From the NCBI RefSeq assembly GCF_901933205.1, contig NC_044600.1, positions 8,966,501 to 9,030,500 on the forward strand: a stretch of DNA of 64,000 nucleotides, given 5' to 3'. Of the stretch, positions 1 to 19,914 are shown piece after piece; the first letter of the stretch is position 1, and each line of letters opens with the position of its first letter. The notes beneath the pieces are model-generated. The model was not told the DNA's origin. It worked only from the letters and a program-made list of their open reading frames with translations, and ran no database searches. The translations under genes were made by a program, and so were the position numbers. The stretch comes from Camarhynchus parvulus. Taxonomy: Eukaryota; Chordata; Aves; Passeriformes; Thraupidae.

Positions 1-971
1 ATAAATCCCAGATATCTCTTATTAAAACATGATCTAAATCTAATAAAGAGGCCAATACCAGCATTCTTCCAATTCCTCATTCCTCTGCCTCCAAATCACT
101 CAAGATGAACCAATATATGAACACTAGAATAAACCATGACACTGCACCAACACGAAGCTACACATTTTAAACACCAATCCAGATATTTTTTTCCTAAATA
201 ACCATGTAACTTGCAACATCTTTATTTTTCAGTTGGTCGGCAGGATGTTGGAACACCAACCTTCATGAGAAAAGAAAAATATCATCCTGGGTTCCAATTC
301 TATCGTTATAGTGCTGGACAATATTCCTTTTTTGTCCATCACTTACTCATCTCTAATTCTCAGGCACAGCTTAGAAGAACTCAGTGATGTGACAGACAAG
401 GATCTCTGCAATGACCATCCCAGTTAAAACTTTCTATGAATTTCGAACTATGGGTATGGTCATTCTTAGGAAAAGTCAGGCCCTCCATCAATCTCTTCCA
501 AAGTAATTCAGGTACCAAAGAACAGTAAGGCATATACTAATTACTAATAATACAAGGAGCAGAAGTTGAAGTCCAAAAAAGCATATTCTTGCTTTTATTT
601 TAAGTAACTCTTTCCAACTTGAAATACTGTGCCCGCTAAGGCAGATACTGGGCACCCCAAACCCTTGCACTTCAGTTGTGGACCAGACCCCTTCCTTTAA
701 CTGTGCAAACCGGAGGCTGATATCTACTTCACTGCAGATACAATCTACTTCACAGTTATTCTAGAACAATCCTATAACTTATAGCAAATAAATTAAAAGT
801 CTTCCTTTGCAACAAGCACTCGTGCATTCATCATGTAACTTAAAGGTCACTATGAGGTTTATATTAAAAAAATCCATCTGAAAATCAGCAAGATATAAGC
901 AATAGTTGAAACACACCCCCAAATAATTTTATTTCTGCCCTCCCAAATAATTTAATTCTTTGTGCCCTTAC
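1..971 (-). other. CUL4B: CUL4B intron 5, partial
   Basis: AT-rich sequence downstream of exon 5. I searched it on the minus strand for the next cullin-4 exon and saw none. Short open frames here have no recognisable content. Confidence 0.7.
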
Positions 972-10199
<9,228 letters not shown>

Positions 10200-10796
10200 G
10201 AACACACAGAAGTGAACAGGCTGAGGGGCATCAAATCCTTGTGGTGTGACAAAGAGAGGGGGAGAGTTTGAGAGTCAGTCTCTGTTTGCTGTCTCTGGGG
10301 GGGGTCTTTCAACTCCTCCTTCTCATCAGCAGAGTCCTTCCGTATTCCTTCTCCTTCGCGTTCTTCTTTATCGGAGCAATCACTTTATCTCCTCTTCCCC
10401 TTTTCTTTATTACTTTGGTTCTTCTCGTAGTTTGTCTCTGCCTTTTTGCTTTTACTCCTTTCCCAGCGGAGCGTTTCCGTTCCTGCCTCTCGCCGCCCAC
10501 CAGTTCCTTTCAATTCTCCTCTCCAGCCGCAGAATTCCCCACGGAAAGCCGCCCGCTGCCCCGGCTTCTCCTTGCGCTCCCCTCCTGCTCCGGCCGCCTC
10601 GTCTCCGCCGAGCAGCAGCGGGGAGGGCTGAGCACGGCTCTCTCTCGCCTCGGCTCCAGCCCCTCGCCCCACACGCCTTCCGCTCCGCGGCCGCTCCGCT
10701 CGGGCCCCGCTCCCCCCTCTCCGCCTGTGCCCGCGCTCCCTGAGGGGGGACGGCCCGGCCGGGTTGTTATTGTCACTGCACGGCAGAGGGAGCGCA

Positions 10797-10807
10797 AAAA
10801 TGGCGGC
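10797..10807 (+). promoter_or_regulatory. YY1-type site in the CUL4B CpG island
   Basis: AAAATGGCGGC fits the extended YY1 consensus AANATGGCGGC in full. Such sites typically sit close to the start site of CpG-island housekeeping genes, so it may mark the CUL4B start region. Confidence 0.6.
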
Positions 10808-11050
10808 GCATCCGCCCGCCGTGCATGACGGGGCGCGGCGCACGGAAGCGCTGCCGGGAAGCGCTGGGACCGCCCCGGGATCCTCCCCGGGGCCCGCCCC
10901 CGGCCCCGCCGGCGCCCTCGGCCCCACCGGAACTGATCGTGGCTCGGTGCCCCCCGCGCCGGCGCGCGGCCGCCCCCTGGGCCCGGAGTGCGGGGCCCGG
11001 GAGTTCCGCACGGGGGAGTTCCGCCCCGGCGTCCCGCCCTGCCTCACCCG

Positions 11051-11090
11051 TCCAGTCCCGTCCAGTCCCGTCCAGTCCCGTCCCGTCCCC
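11051..11090. repeat. Short tandem repeat, 10-base unit
   Basis: Three perfect copies of TCCAGTCCCG at 11051-11080 are followed by shortened copies (TCCCG, TCCCC). They lie at the upstream edge of the CUL4B CpG island. Confidence 0.9.
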
Positions 11091-11189
11091 GCCTCAGGCT
11101 CGCCGCCTGCTCCGGCCGCGCTCCGGGCGGTGCACGGCGGCGTTCGCGGCAGCTCGTCCCCCCGGAGCCTGCGGCCTAGGCCGAGGCCT

Positions 11190-13730
11190 GTTAGCTTGGT
11201 TTGGAAATGATTTTTCTTACACTTATTTATAAACAGTAATTTAGCGTCAGCTTTTTGATATGATTTTAATACATATAGGCTTGCACTGGGCTACAGCCTA
11301 TGGTTTGCTTTTGTTTTGTTTATTTATTTTGTAACTTTTACAAACAAGAACAGGACTCGTAGGCCTTCAGAGTCTCTTTTTTGATGTTGGTGGATCTGTT
11401 ACCAAAGGGACTGTAAACTCCCCAGGAATGTTGTTAGGATTCAAACACTGTTGACAAATGGCTGTGGAAAAAGTAACAAACCAAGTGATGAGGTTTTGTT
11501 CCAGGAGATTGAGCAGAGAGCGTACACCTCGTACAGCAGACAGCAGAGCTTCTCAGGGGAAGTCTAGTGGCACTTTTATGTTGGATAGGAAAAGGTGGGC
11601 TAACTTATCTTGACAGAAACTGGTACATAGAGATAGGAATGTAATGTTACTGAGGCTCTTCTGGAGTATGTTTTATGACTGAGTCACTGTCAGACAACTC
11701 CTGAGGCCAGGAAGGTCATGCTTGTGATGTGTAGAAAAGTACATTTGAAAAAAACCAGCAAAACAAAGCTTCAGTCTGGTTTTGACTGGCTTTAGAACAG
11801 GTTGTATGGTTCCCAAGGCTACTAAATTACATTCCGAGTCAGATGTAACAGAAATAAACAGGTTTGCTAAGTAAATAAAACTTAGGCGAGTATGCCGGAA
11901 AGTTTTGCTCTGTTCCCCATTACTGTCATGTTCACTTAAGCCAAATTAGATATGAAGTCTAGAGATGTGAGAGATGCCAAATTTCTACATATTCTTGGTT
12001 CATTGAAAGGATTGGATTTGTAAAAAAGACATGAGTAAGAGTCCCTTTTCCTGAAGTTGCTGTCTGTGCAATCATTCAGGGCCAGGACAGTCAATGAGTT
12101 TGTCCCATCAGTTAGAATATTCAGCTTTTGGATATGAGAGAGCAGGTGGAGGCAAGGTGATGTTCTGAGGATCCAGGAAGAAGCCAGGTGTGATGGATTT
12201 TCCCCCTTTTCTACCAAAACTTATGGGGGAGGTGAAATCCTAAGTCCTTTCTATTTAGCATGTGATCCTGAGGGATGGTTTCTGTCAGAGGAGTTGCTGG
12301 ATGTTCCCCTTACTTTGTCAGTCTTGTCAAGGTACCATGCTTTTAAAATTTTGGTACTTAAAAGTGACCCTGCAACCAGAGCAAATGTCTCCAGCCTTTT
12401 GGTGTTGAGGCTGAACAGTAACAGTGCTTTAAGTTAGCAGAAGTGTAGAGGTAAGACCTTCCTCTTGACCAAGGCAATATTTGAAAATTTGGGCCTAATC
12501 CTGCTGTTTTAGGCAGGTGTGAAAACAGTGGCTGAGGTGACTTCAGTGAGATGTGCTTTCTCAAGAAGGGTAGAAGTTTACCTTTTGTTTCTATAATTTG
12601 AGATAGAATATGATGAACTTTTCATTACATTAAAAAAAAATGTTGTTTGCATAGCAAAGTATTATGTGATGAAAACTTTTCTGAGGATCACCAGAACATA
12701 TGGAATAGTTTGTCAGTGTGATTAACTCCCATTCTCATTTTCTAATCCTGGGGATGAGCAGTGTCACTGTGTTTCAGTTAAAATTAAATTCTTGATCATC
12801 ACTCAGTATTTTTAATGATGCTACAAAGTAGATGAAGGTGGCATTCATGAATGAAATGCTTGACTATTTATGTAATGCTATAGTTAATTCTTATCCTTTT
12901 AAAAAGTTATTAGTGTGGTTTTCCCAAAGCTGTAGTGCACTATTTAAATGATACCATGTATAAAGCTTGGTTTTACTTTGTTTGGCTGATGTAACTTTTA
13001 AGTATTAGGTTTTAATTATGTGTATAGTTTCAAAGGTGATTAAATTGTTTTGTATGGAAAAAAGAACTCAGTTGTTAGCACAATGGTAACCTGGTGTTTT
13101 ATGTCCACTCCTCCCTCCCCTTTATGCCAGTGGTGGCATTTCCCTGACTCTAAAAGAAACTGGGTGATCACCTGCATGTCTATTTATATAGCAAACACCA
13201 GCCTGAAGAACAAACACAGGTCTGCTCCTCAATGAGTGAAAAAACAGTGTGGTAAATTCTGTCTGCCTATGGCTTTCTATTCACAATTGTTGCATCGTGA
13301 TGGCAAAACCTAATTTGATTCTAATAAACACTATGGATGGCCGTCTCCACTAGAATCCATCTGTCTGCCTGGCAGCCGAGATCTTCTCTGCAAGCCAGGC
13401 TTCTGCTCCCTCCCCTCCTTGAAGATGTGGCACTGTCACCTGGGCCCGATTCCCTGCCCGGCTCCAGTATCTGCTGTTTGACAAGAACTCTATTTCCCCC
13501 CCAGATTGCTGTTGACAGTATCTTGTGTCCTTCTCTGAAGCTGTCGCGAGGATAGCTTCTGCTCCGCTAGTTTGAAGATGGCTGTGTTTTTTCCCGTTAA
13601 ATATATTTTGTGTTTAAATAATGCCAGTAGCTATTAGCACTTCGCTCTTCTTATTTTACCAAAAATCGATACATTACCTGGGAAAACATCGCCGTGCCTG
13701 TAAGTACCAGGCAGCCGGTGGCTGTGAAAG
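11190..13730. other. Spacer between divergent CUL4B and MCTS1 promoters
   Basis: About 2.5 kb of AT-rich sequence separates the two CpG islands. I see no coding exon, RNA gene or recognisable mobile element. The genes are transcribed away from each other but are too far apart for one shared bidirectional promoter. Confidence 0.7.
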
Positions 13731-13732
13731 CC

Positions 13733-13757
13733 CAATAATAATAATAACAACAATAAT
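13733..13757. repeat. AAT/AAC simple repeat upstream of MCTS1
   Basis: A short run of AAT and AAC triplets (ATAATAATAACAACAATAAT) lies at the left edge of the MCTS1 CpG island. Confidence 0.85.
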
Positions 13758-13759
13758 AC

Positions 13760-14150
13760 AGCGTTGTGCGCGGGGCAGCGGTGGGCAGGGGGCGATGCCG
13801 AGGCGGGCGGCACAGGCACCGCCCCGGCGCTGCCGGCCGGCCCCGCCCGTTCCGCGGGGATGGAGCGGCGCTTCCGGCGGGCGCGGAGCGAGGCACGGCC
13901 CGGCCGGAGCCGCGTGTGAGCAGCGCCGAGGCTGTGGCTGCCCGCCCGCCGCCGGCCCCGGCCTGCCCGCCCGCAGGATGTTCAAGAAGTGAGTGCGGCC
14001 GGGCTGGGGGCGCGGGGGAAGGGAGGGGAGGGAAGGGGCCCGGCGCCCCCTCAGCCCCGGGCTCGGCGCTGCGCTGGCGGGAGCGGCCCCGCGGCCTCCT
14101 TGGGCCCCGCCGCCCGCAGCCCTCGGCTTTGCCCAGGGCACTCGCTCGGT
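13760..14150 (+). promoter_or_regulatory. MCTS1: CpG island and promoter of MCTS1
   Basis: A very CpG-rich block spans the first coding exon. CTTCCGG near 13869 fits an ETS-family core in reverse orientation. The transcription start should lie shortly upstream of the ATG at 13978, and the island continues into intron 1. Confidence 0.85.
13978..13988 (+). CDS. MCTS1: MCTS1 coding exon 1
   Basis: Only ATG TTC AAG AA is coding before the donor GTGAGT at 13989. This tiny first coding piece, MFKK after joining, sits in the CpG island. Confidence 0.9.
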
Positions 14151-17100
14151 AAATGGAGCTGAGTCATTAACTTATCCCAACGTCGGCTGGTACAGGGCGC
14201 TGGTCGTGTTTCTGTGGTGGACTTGGAGGGTTCGCATCGGAGCAGGGCTGTGGGTGTTTGTGTTACCGGCAGAGTTCTCTTGGAGTTGGATAAAATAGCG
14301 CCGTGGGCCAGGGTTTATCTGTGAGACTGAACATGGGCTGTGGCCGTACAAAAAGTTTAGGGATGAAGACAGGCTACTAAGGGGGGACCTCCTGCCTTCC
14401 CCCAGCCCAGGTGTTCCCCGGGGACAAATTTGATATTAATGAAATCCTGCGCTTGAAAGTTGGACAGTCAGTCTGCTACTAGACTTCTGTAGTGAATTTA
14501 TAAACACTTCTGAAGACAGCTCCTGAAAAATACATCTTTTGTGCATTTCTAAAATACTTTCACTCTACAGATTTGATGAAAAGGAGAATGTATCAAACTG
14601 TATCCAGCTGAAGACTTCCGTTATTAAAGGCATCAAGAATCAACTGATAGACCAGTTTCCTGTTATTGAACCATGGCTAAACCAAATCATGCCAAAGAAA
14701 GATCCAGTCAAAATAGTAAGATGGTAAGTATCTCTTCTCTTAAACTTTGCTTTCAAGATGCTAGGATTGCTTCCTTTGTTTCCTTTGTACAGTAAATAAG
14801 CCTACCACCTTTGATAGGCATCCATCATCTCTTAATAACTAGTAGTCCTTGTTATGGCCAGAGTGGAAAGTTGGCACGTGCTCATTGTACTTTAAAGGCA
14901 TGTGCTAGTAGGATGCTTGAGGAACTTAAAAATGCTTCCTAGTAGCTCAGGTGCAGTGTATTCAGGGTGTCTCCAAGGATCAGCCTGTTATTGAAGGGAA
15001 GCATTCAGCTTTATGCACATAGAAGCTCAAAATTGTTTGGATTCCTGTTAGTAACATTTTGTATTATTTTTGGGCTTCCATGGATTATCTTGATTATTTT
15101 CCTTTTTTTTAAATAGATAGTAGTACATTTTTGCTGATTCCTTCTCATTATTCACTGTTTGTATTGCATTCAGAAAGCAATGGCAAGGAAATGCTGTTTG
15201 TGTATTTTGTCAGTAGGTTTCTTCTTTCTCAAAGGGGGAAGAAGGAGACCACTGCTGAAGAACAAGTCATACAAAAAGATAATATTTTTAGTTTTAAATG
15301 TTGTTACTAATTGACTGTTTTTATTCTCAGGTGCTAAGATAGACCACACTCCATTAAGTAAAATACTGTATTTAAAGCATAAAAGGGTTAAGTAGCACTT
15401 GGATTTTCTTTTTTTTTTATTAAATCTTGCAGTCATGAACATATAGAAATCCTCACTGTGAATGGGGAGTTGCTGTTCTTCAGGCAAAGAGAAGGGATTT
15501 TTTACCCGACGCTAAGGTTGCTTCACAAATGTAAGTTTCCTGAGGGTGGCTGTGCTGGGAAGAGAAGGGTGACAGTGTGATTCCACAGGACATCTGTAGA
15601 AACAAATTAAAAGGAGCTTCCATTCCATATATTCCATGCATATGCGTATTCCAGAATAGATGTTAAAGACACAGTATGCTTTCTTAACTTGAATTTATTT
15701 TCTATTTCACGTGTCTATGTTAATTGCTTCCATGCTATATGCTAAGCAATCTGAACTTAAGTAAGAATTAAATTGTGTAAAGCTCTAAAAAAATCTTGAG
15801 AGGCTCCCTTAGGACAGAGATATAAATTTACTGTTGTTGGTCCCTATCTTTTTTCTTTCAAGTCTTGTTATACAAATACTTGTAAGTTCTTACTAGAAAA
15901 ATATCTGTCTTCCTGAGTTTAATGATGTATATCTGTCTCCTGTAGGAACTTGGGCTGCATGCTTTTTACTTTTCACAATTTACTCTTGCATTTTTTTTCT
16001 TGCTGTTCTGCTTGATTGTGTTACTCTGTTTTGAATCCCAAAGAATGTTATTCAGTCACATCTTGGTGTTGGAAATGCTTCAGGAGTGTGCCTGCACTTG
16101 AAGGATGGCTTGGAAAGCTGACAGCTTTCATGAATTTTGTCTTTGTTTGCCTTTTTTGTTCTGTTAACGTTGAACTGTTTTTCTTTCATATTGGAGTAAT
16201 TTGTTAGAGTACATGGACTTTGCAGGATTTAAGACCCCTTGATTTTAAGATGTCTTAGGATGGGCACTTGTGTGGTTGTTTTTCCTACGGAAAAATTCTT
16301 GCTCAGTCTATGGGTCTGTGAGTGTGCAGGAGCCATAGCCTGAAGTGCTGGATTACCTTTGGTTCTCAGATAAAAGATGTAATCTGGGAGGACAGTATTT
16401 GTGTCCCTTTGGCTCAGTATTTTTGTCCCTTTGGGTCAGTATTTGTGTCCTTTTGGGATGGTACCACCCAGCAGGAGCTCAGGTAGTTGTTTCTCAAACT
16501 TCCTACCCTTGCAGGACACTATATCTAATTGCCCTGTTTAAACTGACTTTATAATGAGCTGTTCATGTTGTGCTGGTGCTGTATTAATGGCAATGCTGTG
16601 TCTTTCCCCTCCTAGACCCATTTATTCTCCCGCATCAGCAGGTTGATAAAGGCGCCATTAAATTCGTCCTGAGTGGAGCTAATATAATGTGCCCTGGCCT
16701 GACATCTCCTGGAGCAAAGCTTTACCCTGCTGCTGTTGACACTGTTGTTGTATCCTTCTTAAATATGAATTATTGCTCACTGTGAGATGAGTTACATTTC
16801 TGTTCTTGTGTTCTCAGTTGATTATTATCTGTATTACTTTGGGTTTTAATTTGATTTCATGAAATAACTAGTAATCAGAAAGGAGCTGCACAGGTTTAGA
16901 TATTGCTTGGCAAGGTTAAAGTTGTTCATATTTTTTCACTTACTGTATGTTCCAAACCACATAACTATTCCTGCTGTCCTGTTGGGTGGGCTGCTGTTCC
17001 ATTAATCTCGTTGGTAAGTGGAGCTCCTTAGTGATTTTATGCAGAATGGAAAAGTAGATGAGGTGCAGTGTAATTTGTGCCCTGCCATGTTAGTCAATCT

Positions 17101-19771
17101 TGTATTCCCTTCAGAAGAATTCTCCTATTCATAGGGAATTAGGAAAGGGAGTAGGATCAGCTTTACTGCAGTCAGGACTTGCTCTCTGTGTCTGAAATTA
17201 GTGTATGTAAAATGAGGAAAGTATGCTAATTCACTCCTTATATTACTGAGAAAAGAGCCCTGAACAAATACAGCATTTATAACACCAAGCTGTCCTGCTT
17301 TTGTTGTTAGTTGGATGCTATAGGAAAGATCAGCAGTTAACATCACGTGTTGCTAAACTCTGAAAAGGACACATGTGATTTCAGTACTTGTGGTTTTTAA
17401 ATGGGTGTCTCAATTCTTCTGTGCCTTGGAATCTAAAATGGCCCCACAAACATGTGCTGTTTTGTTCCAGAAAGGCAGAGACTGTCATCTCTTTGTTAGA
17501 CACAAAGGAAGAAATTTAGCACTGGGAGATTTTTTCTGTAATTGCTGTTCCAAGTTCATAAATGCATGCTTTGTTCTACACACTGATTCAATTGTTAAAT
17601 TCAGTGCATTGTTTTGCTTATCTTTAAGAACTGGAACTCTAGAATTACTAAAGGATTAAAAGTTCAACACTGGCTTTTGAAAGTGTTTTTGGAAGTAATT
17701 TCTTCATATTGCTTTGACTTTTCTGAAATAGTTTAAAAATAACTCTGTTTTCCTTAGCAGTAATTTGTAGGCAATTATGGCAGAGGGGAAACAACATGCA
17801 TTGTGTGTGGGAGTAATGAAGATGTCAGCTGAGGACATGTAAGTGTTTTAAAAGCTGAACTATAACCTGTCCCATGTTATTATTCTTATGTTAGTTTGGA
17901 GTATAAGCACCACTGTCAAGCTTACTGCATTGCTGTTGCAGCGTGTGTTGAGTACAGAGTACTACCTGGGCTAGGCAAGAGATGTAATTTGGATTTGAGA
18001 GGATTGAAAACATTGAAGAGACTTCTGTCTGCAGGGACAGCAGAGACTCAAGTCCTGCTGGATCTTGGTTGCCTGTCCAGGCTTTTTTTTTTTCTCTGTG
18101 GCCTGCTCTTTTTCTTCGTGTACCCACAAGTAGCTCAGCATTCCTGCTTGATGTGCTGACTAACTTAGCTGAGCCTCTTGTGAAATTTAGAGTTCTGCTT
18201 GGGATAAACAGAAAACTATTTGAGAAGGAAAAGAGATACAGAAAATGAAAATGGATGTTAGTTGTTCTTGGCTTTCAGATAGTGCTAAATCATAAGTAGC
18301 TAAATCACTTTGTTATTTTAAGTTCTGTTAACATCTTGTAGGATGTGAGGTGCACCCAGCAGGCTGTGTTGGTTTCCAGACCTGTCTGTCACTTGGGGCA
18401 GTGAGGAAGCTTTTTTGGTGGAAACAAGTCAGTCTTTTTTGTGTGGTTAACTCCCAACAAGCCTGTCCTAAGTCATAATAGTCACACGAGGCAGAGATGG
18501 GGGAAGTGTCTTGGAAGACAGGGATAGAGTGGGACTGCTGAAACCTGGATTTGGACCTGCTGTAGCTGTTGAGGAATTCTGTTCTTCAGGATTCTTTGTG
18601 ATACTTCAAAAGACTCCAAGAGTAAGTGTAAAGAAAAGCTTCCTGTGTCCCAGTCCTGAGAGAGCAGTGACACACTGTGATCATTGCAAACCAAGGTCCT
18701 TTGTATACCTAACTTCAAATCCACCAGCCTTGCATCTGAATATCCTGTTCCTGTGAGAAGCAACATGAACTGGAGAGGAAAATGAAATGATACTCCTCTC
18801 TGCAGCCTGTTAGCTGCTTTTTTTGTGTCACATTGTTCCACAATTTTCTGGTTTAGGCAGTGGGATTTCAATCTCTTGGTGTAATTACTCCATATAATAT
18901 GTTAATATTGTGTTAGCAGCATTTCCCTCCCTGATACTTTTGGACAGGTTGTGTAGGTAATAGAACACTTGGTGTAAATAGAGTAAATTGTAAAACCTGT
19001 TCTCGCTCCCAAAAAGAGGTTTGTTTTGTTTATTGTGCAAAACTAGTTCATTGGTGTCTTTTTTTAACTGGAAAAATAAACAGACAGAAACCAGTAATAT
19101 TTTTAAAAGATGACATGACTCAAAAGATAGTCAATACTATGGAGGATAGTATGTCTCTAACAAGCTGAATGTCCTTGGCAAATAAATTTAGCATTTTTAA
19201 TTTTTTATGAAGTGGGTAGATGACCTGCAACTAGAAGTGAGGCAGCTTACCTGCATTTGATTGTGTCATTGGCACACTTGGAACCAGAACTTGTTAGATT
19301 CTACATTCCAGTCATCTTGTACCACATCCTGTGCTTGGAGGAGAGGTGCACAACTGCTGTGCTACTTTGATGGAGAAATGGTAAAATGGAGAAAAGTAGC
19401 AGAAGTGTTGTCTGAAACACTGTGTCCCACAAAGAAGTAGTAAAAATACTGCGGAAAGCTGTTGAAAAAACGTGGAAGGCAAATATTGTCCTCTTATCAG
19501 TCAGCTATGTGGGCACATGTAATAACAAATATTGTTTCTTGTCCACCTGTTGTGGAAGATAAAGACTTTGTGGTTGGTAGCTTTCCCCTTCCAGTTGACA
19601 AATGTTGCAGTTTCTACTTGAAATAATGTATTTTGTAGTGCTCTCGTATTTAACCTAGCTAATACTTCTGTATGTTTTTCCTCCTACAGTGAGAAGGTCA
19701 ACAAAGGGATTGGTATTGAGAATATCCACTATTTAAATGATGGCCTTTGGCATATGAAGACGTACAAGTGA
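13978..19771 (+). CDS. MCTS1: MCTS1 re-initiation and release factor, complete gene
   Basis: MCTS1 pairs with DENR in the cytoplasm; the dimer acts on 40S subunits in post-termination recycling and in reinitiation after upstream ORFs. Six coding exons (13978-13988, 14571-14723, 15433-15530, 16616-16749, 17771-17838, 19690-19771) join to 546 bases, giving 181 residues and TGA, the same length as the human protein. The protein begins [14 protein letters not shown] and ends [14 protein letters not shown]. The N-terminal half is the MCT-1-specific domain, and the C-terminal half from about residue 92 is a PUA RNA-binding domain. Compared with the human sequence as I recall it, residue 35 is Val instead of Gly and residue 77 is Ile instead of Pro. 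Intron 4 has U12-type splice signals. Confidence 0.97.
14571..14723 (+). CDS. MCTS1: MCTS1 coding exon 2
   Basis: These 153 bases encode [10 protein letters not shown] through PVKIVR. The acceptor is CTCTACAG|A and the donor is TG|GTAAGT at 14724. The phase is shared with exons 1 and 3, and Cys55 is split across the junction. Confidence 0.96.
15433..15530 (+). CDS. MCTS1: MCTS1 coding exon 3
   Basis: These 98 bases encode [16 protein letters not shown] through LRLLHK. The acceptor is CTTGCAG|T and the donor is AAAT|GTAAGT at 15531. This exon carries the Ile77 codon (ATT) where I recall Pro in other vertebrates. Confidence 0.96.
16393..16458. repeat. 22-base tandem repeat, three copies
   Basis: Three near-identical 22-base units beginning CAGTATTTGTGTCC lie head to tail at 16393, 16415 and 16437 in MCTS1 intron 3. 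They differ by one to three bases. This is a short minisatellite-like array. Confidence 0.85.
16616..16749 (+). CDS. MCTS1: MCTS1 coding exon 4
   Basis: These 134 bases encode [18 protein letters not shown] through AAVDTVV, the start of the PUA domain. The acceptor is TCCTAG|AC. The exon ends on a complete Val codon and is followed by GTATCCTTCTT, a U12-type donor. Confidence 0.96.
16750..17770 (+). other. MCTS1: MCTS1 intron 4, U12-type GT-AG intron
   Basis: The donor GTATCCTTCTT at 16750 fits the minor-spliceosome GT-class consensus GTATCCTTT. Near the 3' end, TTTTCCTTAGC at 17747-17757 fits a U12 branch site and lies about 14 bases from the exon. Nearer AGs (TTAG, GCAG) are skipped: using GCAG at 17760 would add an in-frame stop, and only TTTGTAG at 17770 keeps the protein. 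Confidence 0.85.
17771..17838 (+). CDS. MCTS1: MCTS1 coding exon 5
   Basis: These 68 bases encode [16 protein letters not shown] through AED in the PUA domain. The 5' edge follows TTTGTAG at 17770. The donor is AT|GTAAGT at 17839. Confidence 0.95.
19690..19771 (+). CDS. MCTS1: MCTS1 coding exon 6 and stop
   Basis: These 82 bases encode [17 protein letters not shown] through the final KTYK and TGA at 19769-19771. The acceptor is CTCCTACAG|T. Confidence 0.96.
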
Positions 19772-19887
19772 AACAACAGGAACTGTTACTCCAAAGGAAT
19801 GCACTTAGATTAAATGTGGACTGCTTTGTAATTCCTTGTTTTTAATGTGACTGAATGTACAAATTATTTTGTTCTGTGGCTATGCTA

Positions 19888-19893
19888 AATAAA
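19888..19893 (+). terminator. MCTS1: MCTS1 poly(A) signal
   Basis: AATAAA lies 117 bases after the stop codon, followed by a GT-containing stretch (AGTAGTGTTAGG) where cleavage is likely. This gives a short 3'UTR of about 140 bases. Confidence 0.85.
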
Positions 19894-19914
19894 TCAGTTG
19901 AATGCAAAAGTAGT

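Larger units (their letters stand above)
10430..11185 (-). promoter_or_regulatory. CUL4B: CpG island and promoter of CUL4B
   Basis: This is a dense CpG-rich block with GC boxes (for example CCCCGCCCCC around 10890-10910) upstream of the CUL4B start on the minus strand. It should contain the 5'UTR and transcription start. Long open frames across it in several frames are a by-product of high GC. There is no gene start on the plus strand for another 2.8 kb, so the island is assigned to CUL4B. Confidence 0.85.

Noticed and set aside
10385..11232. Long overlapping open frames on both strands (up to 220 codons)
   Set aside because: They lie in the CUL4B CpG island, where high GC removes stop codons. 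The compositions are Pro/Arg/Ala/Gly artefacts and overlap each other in several frames.
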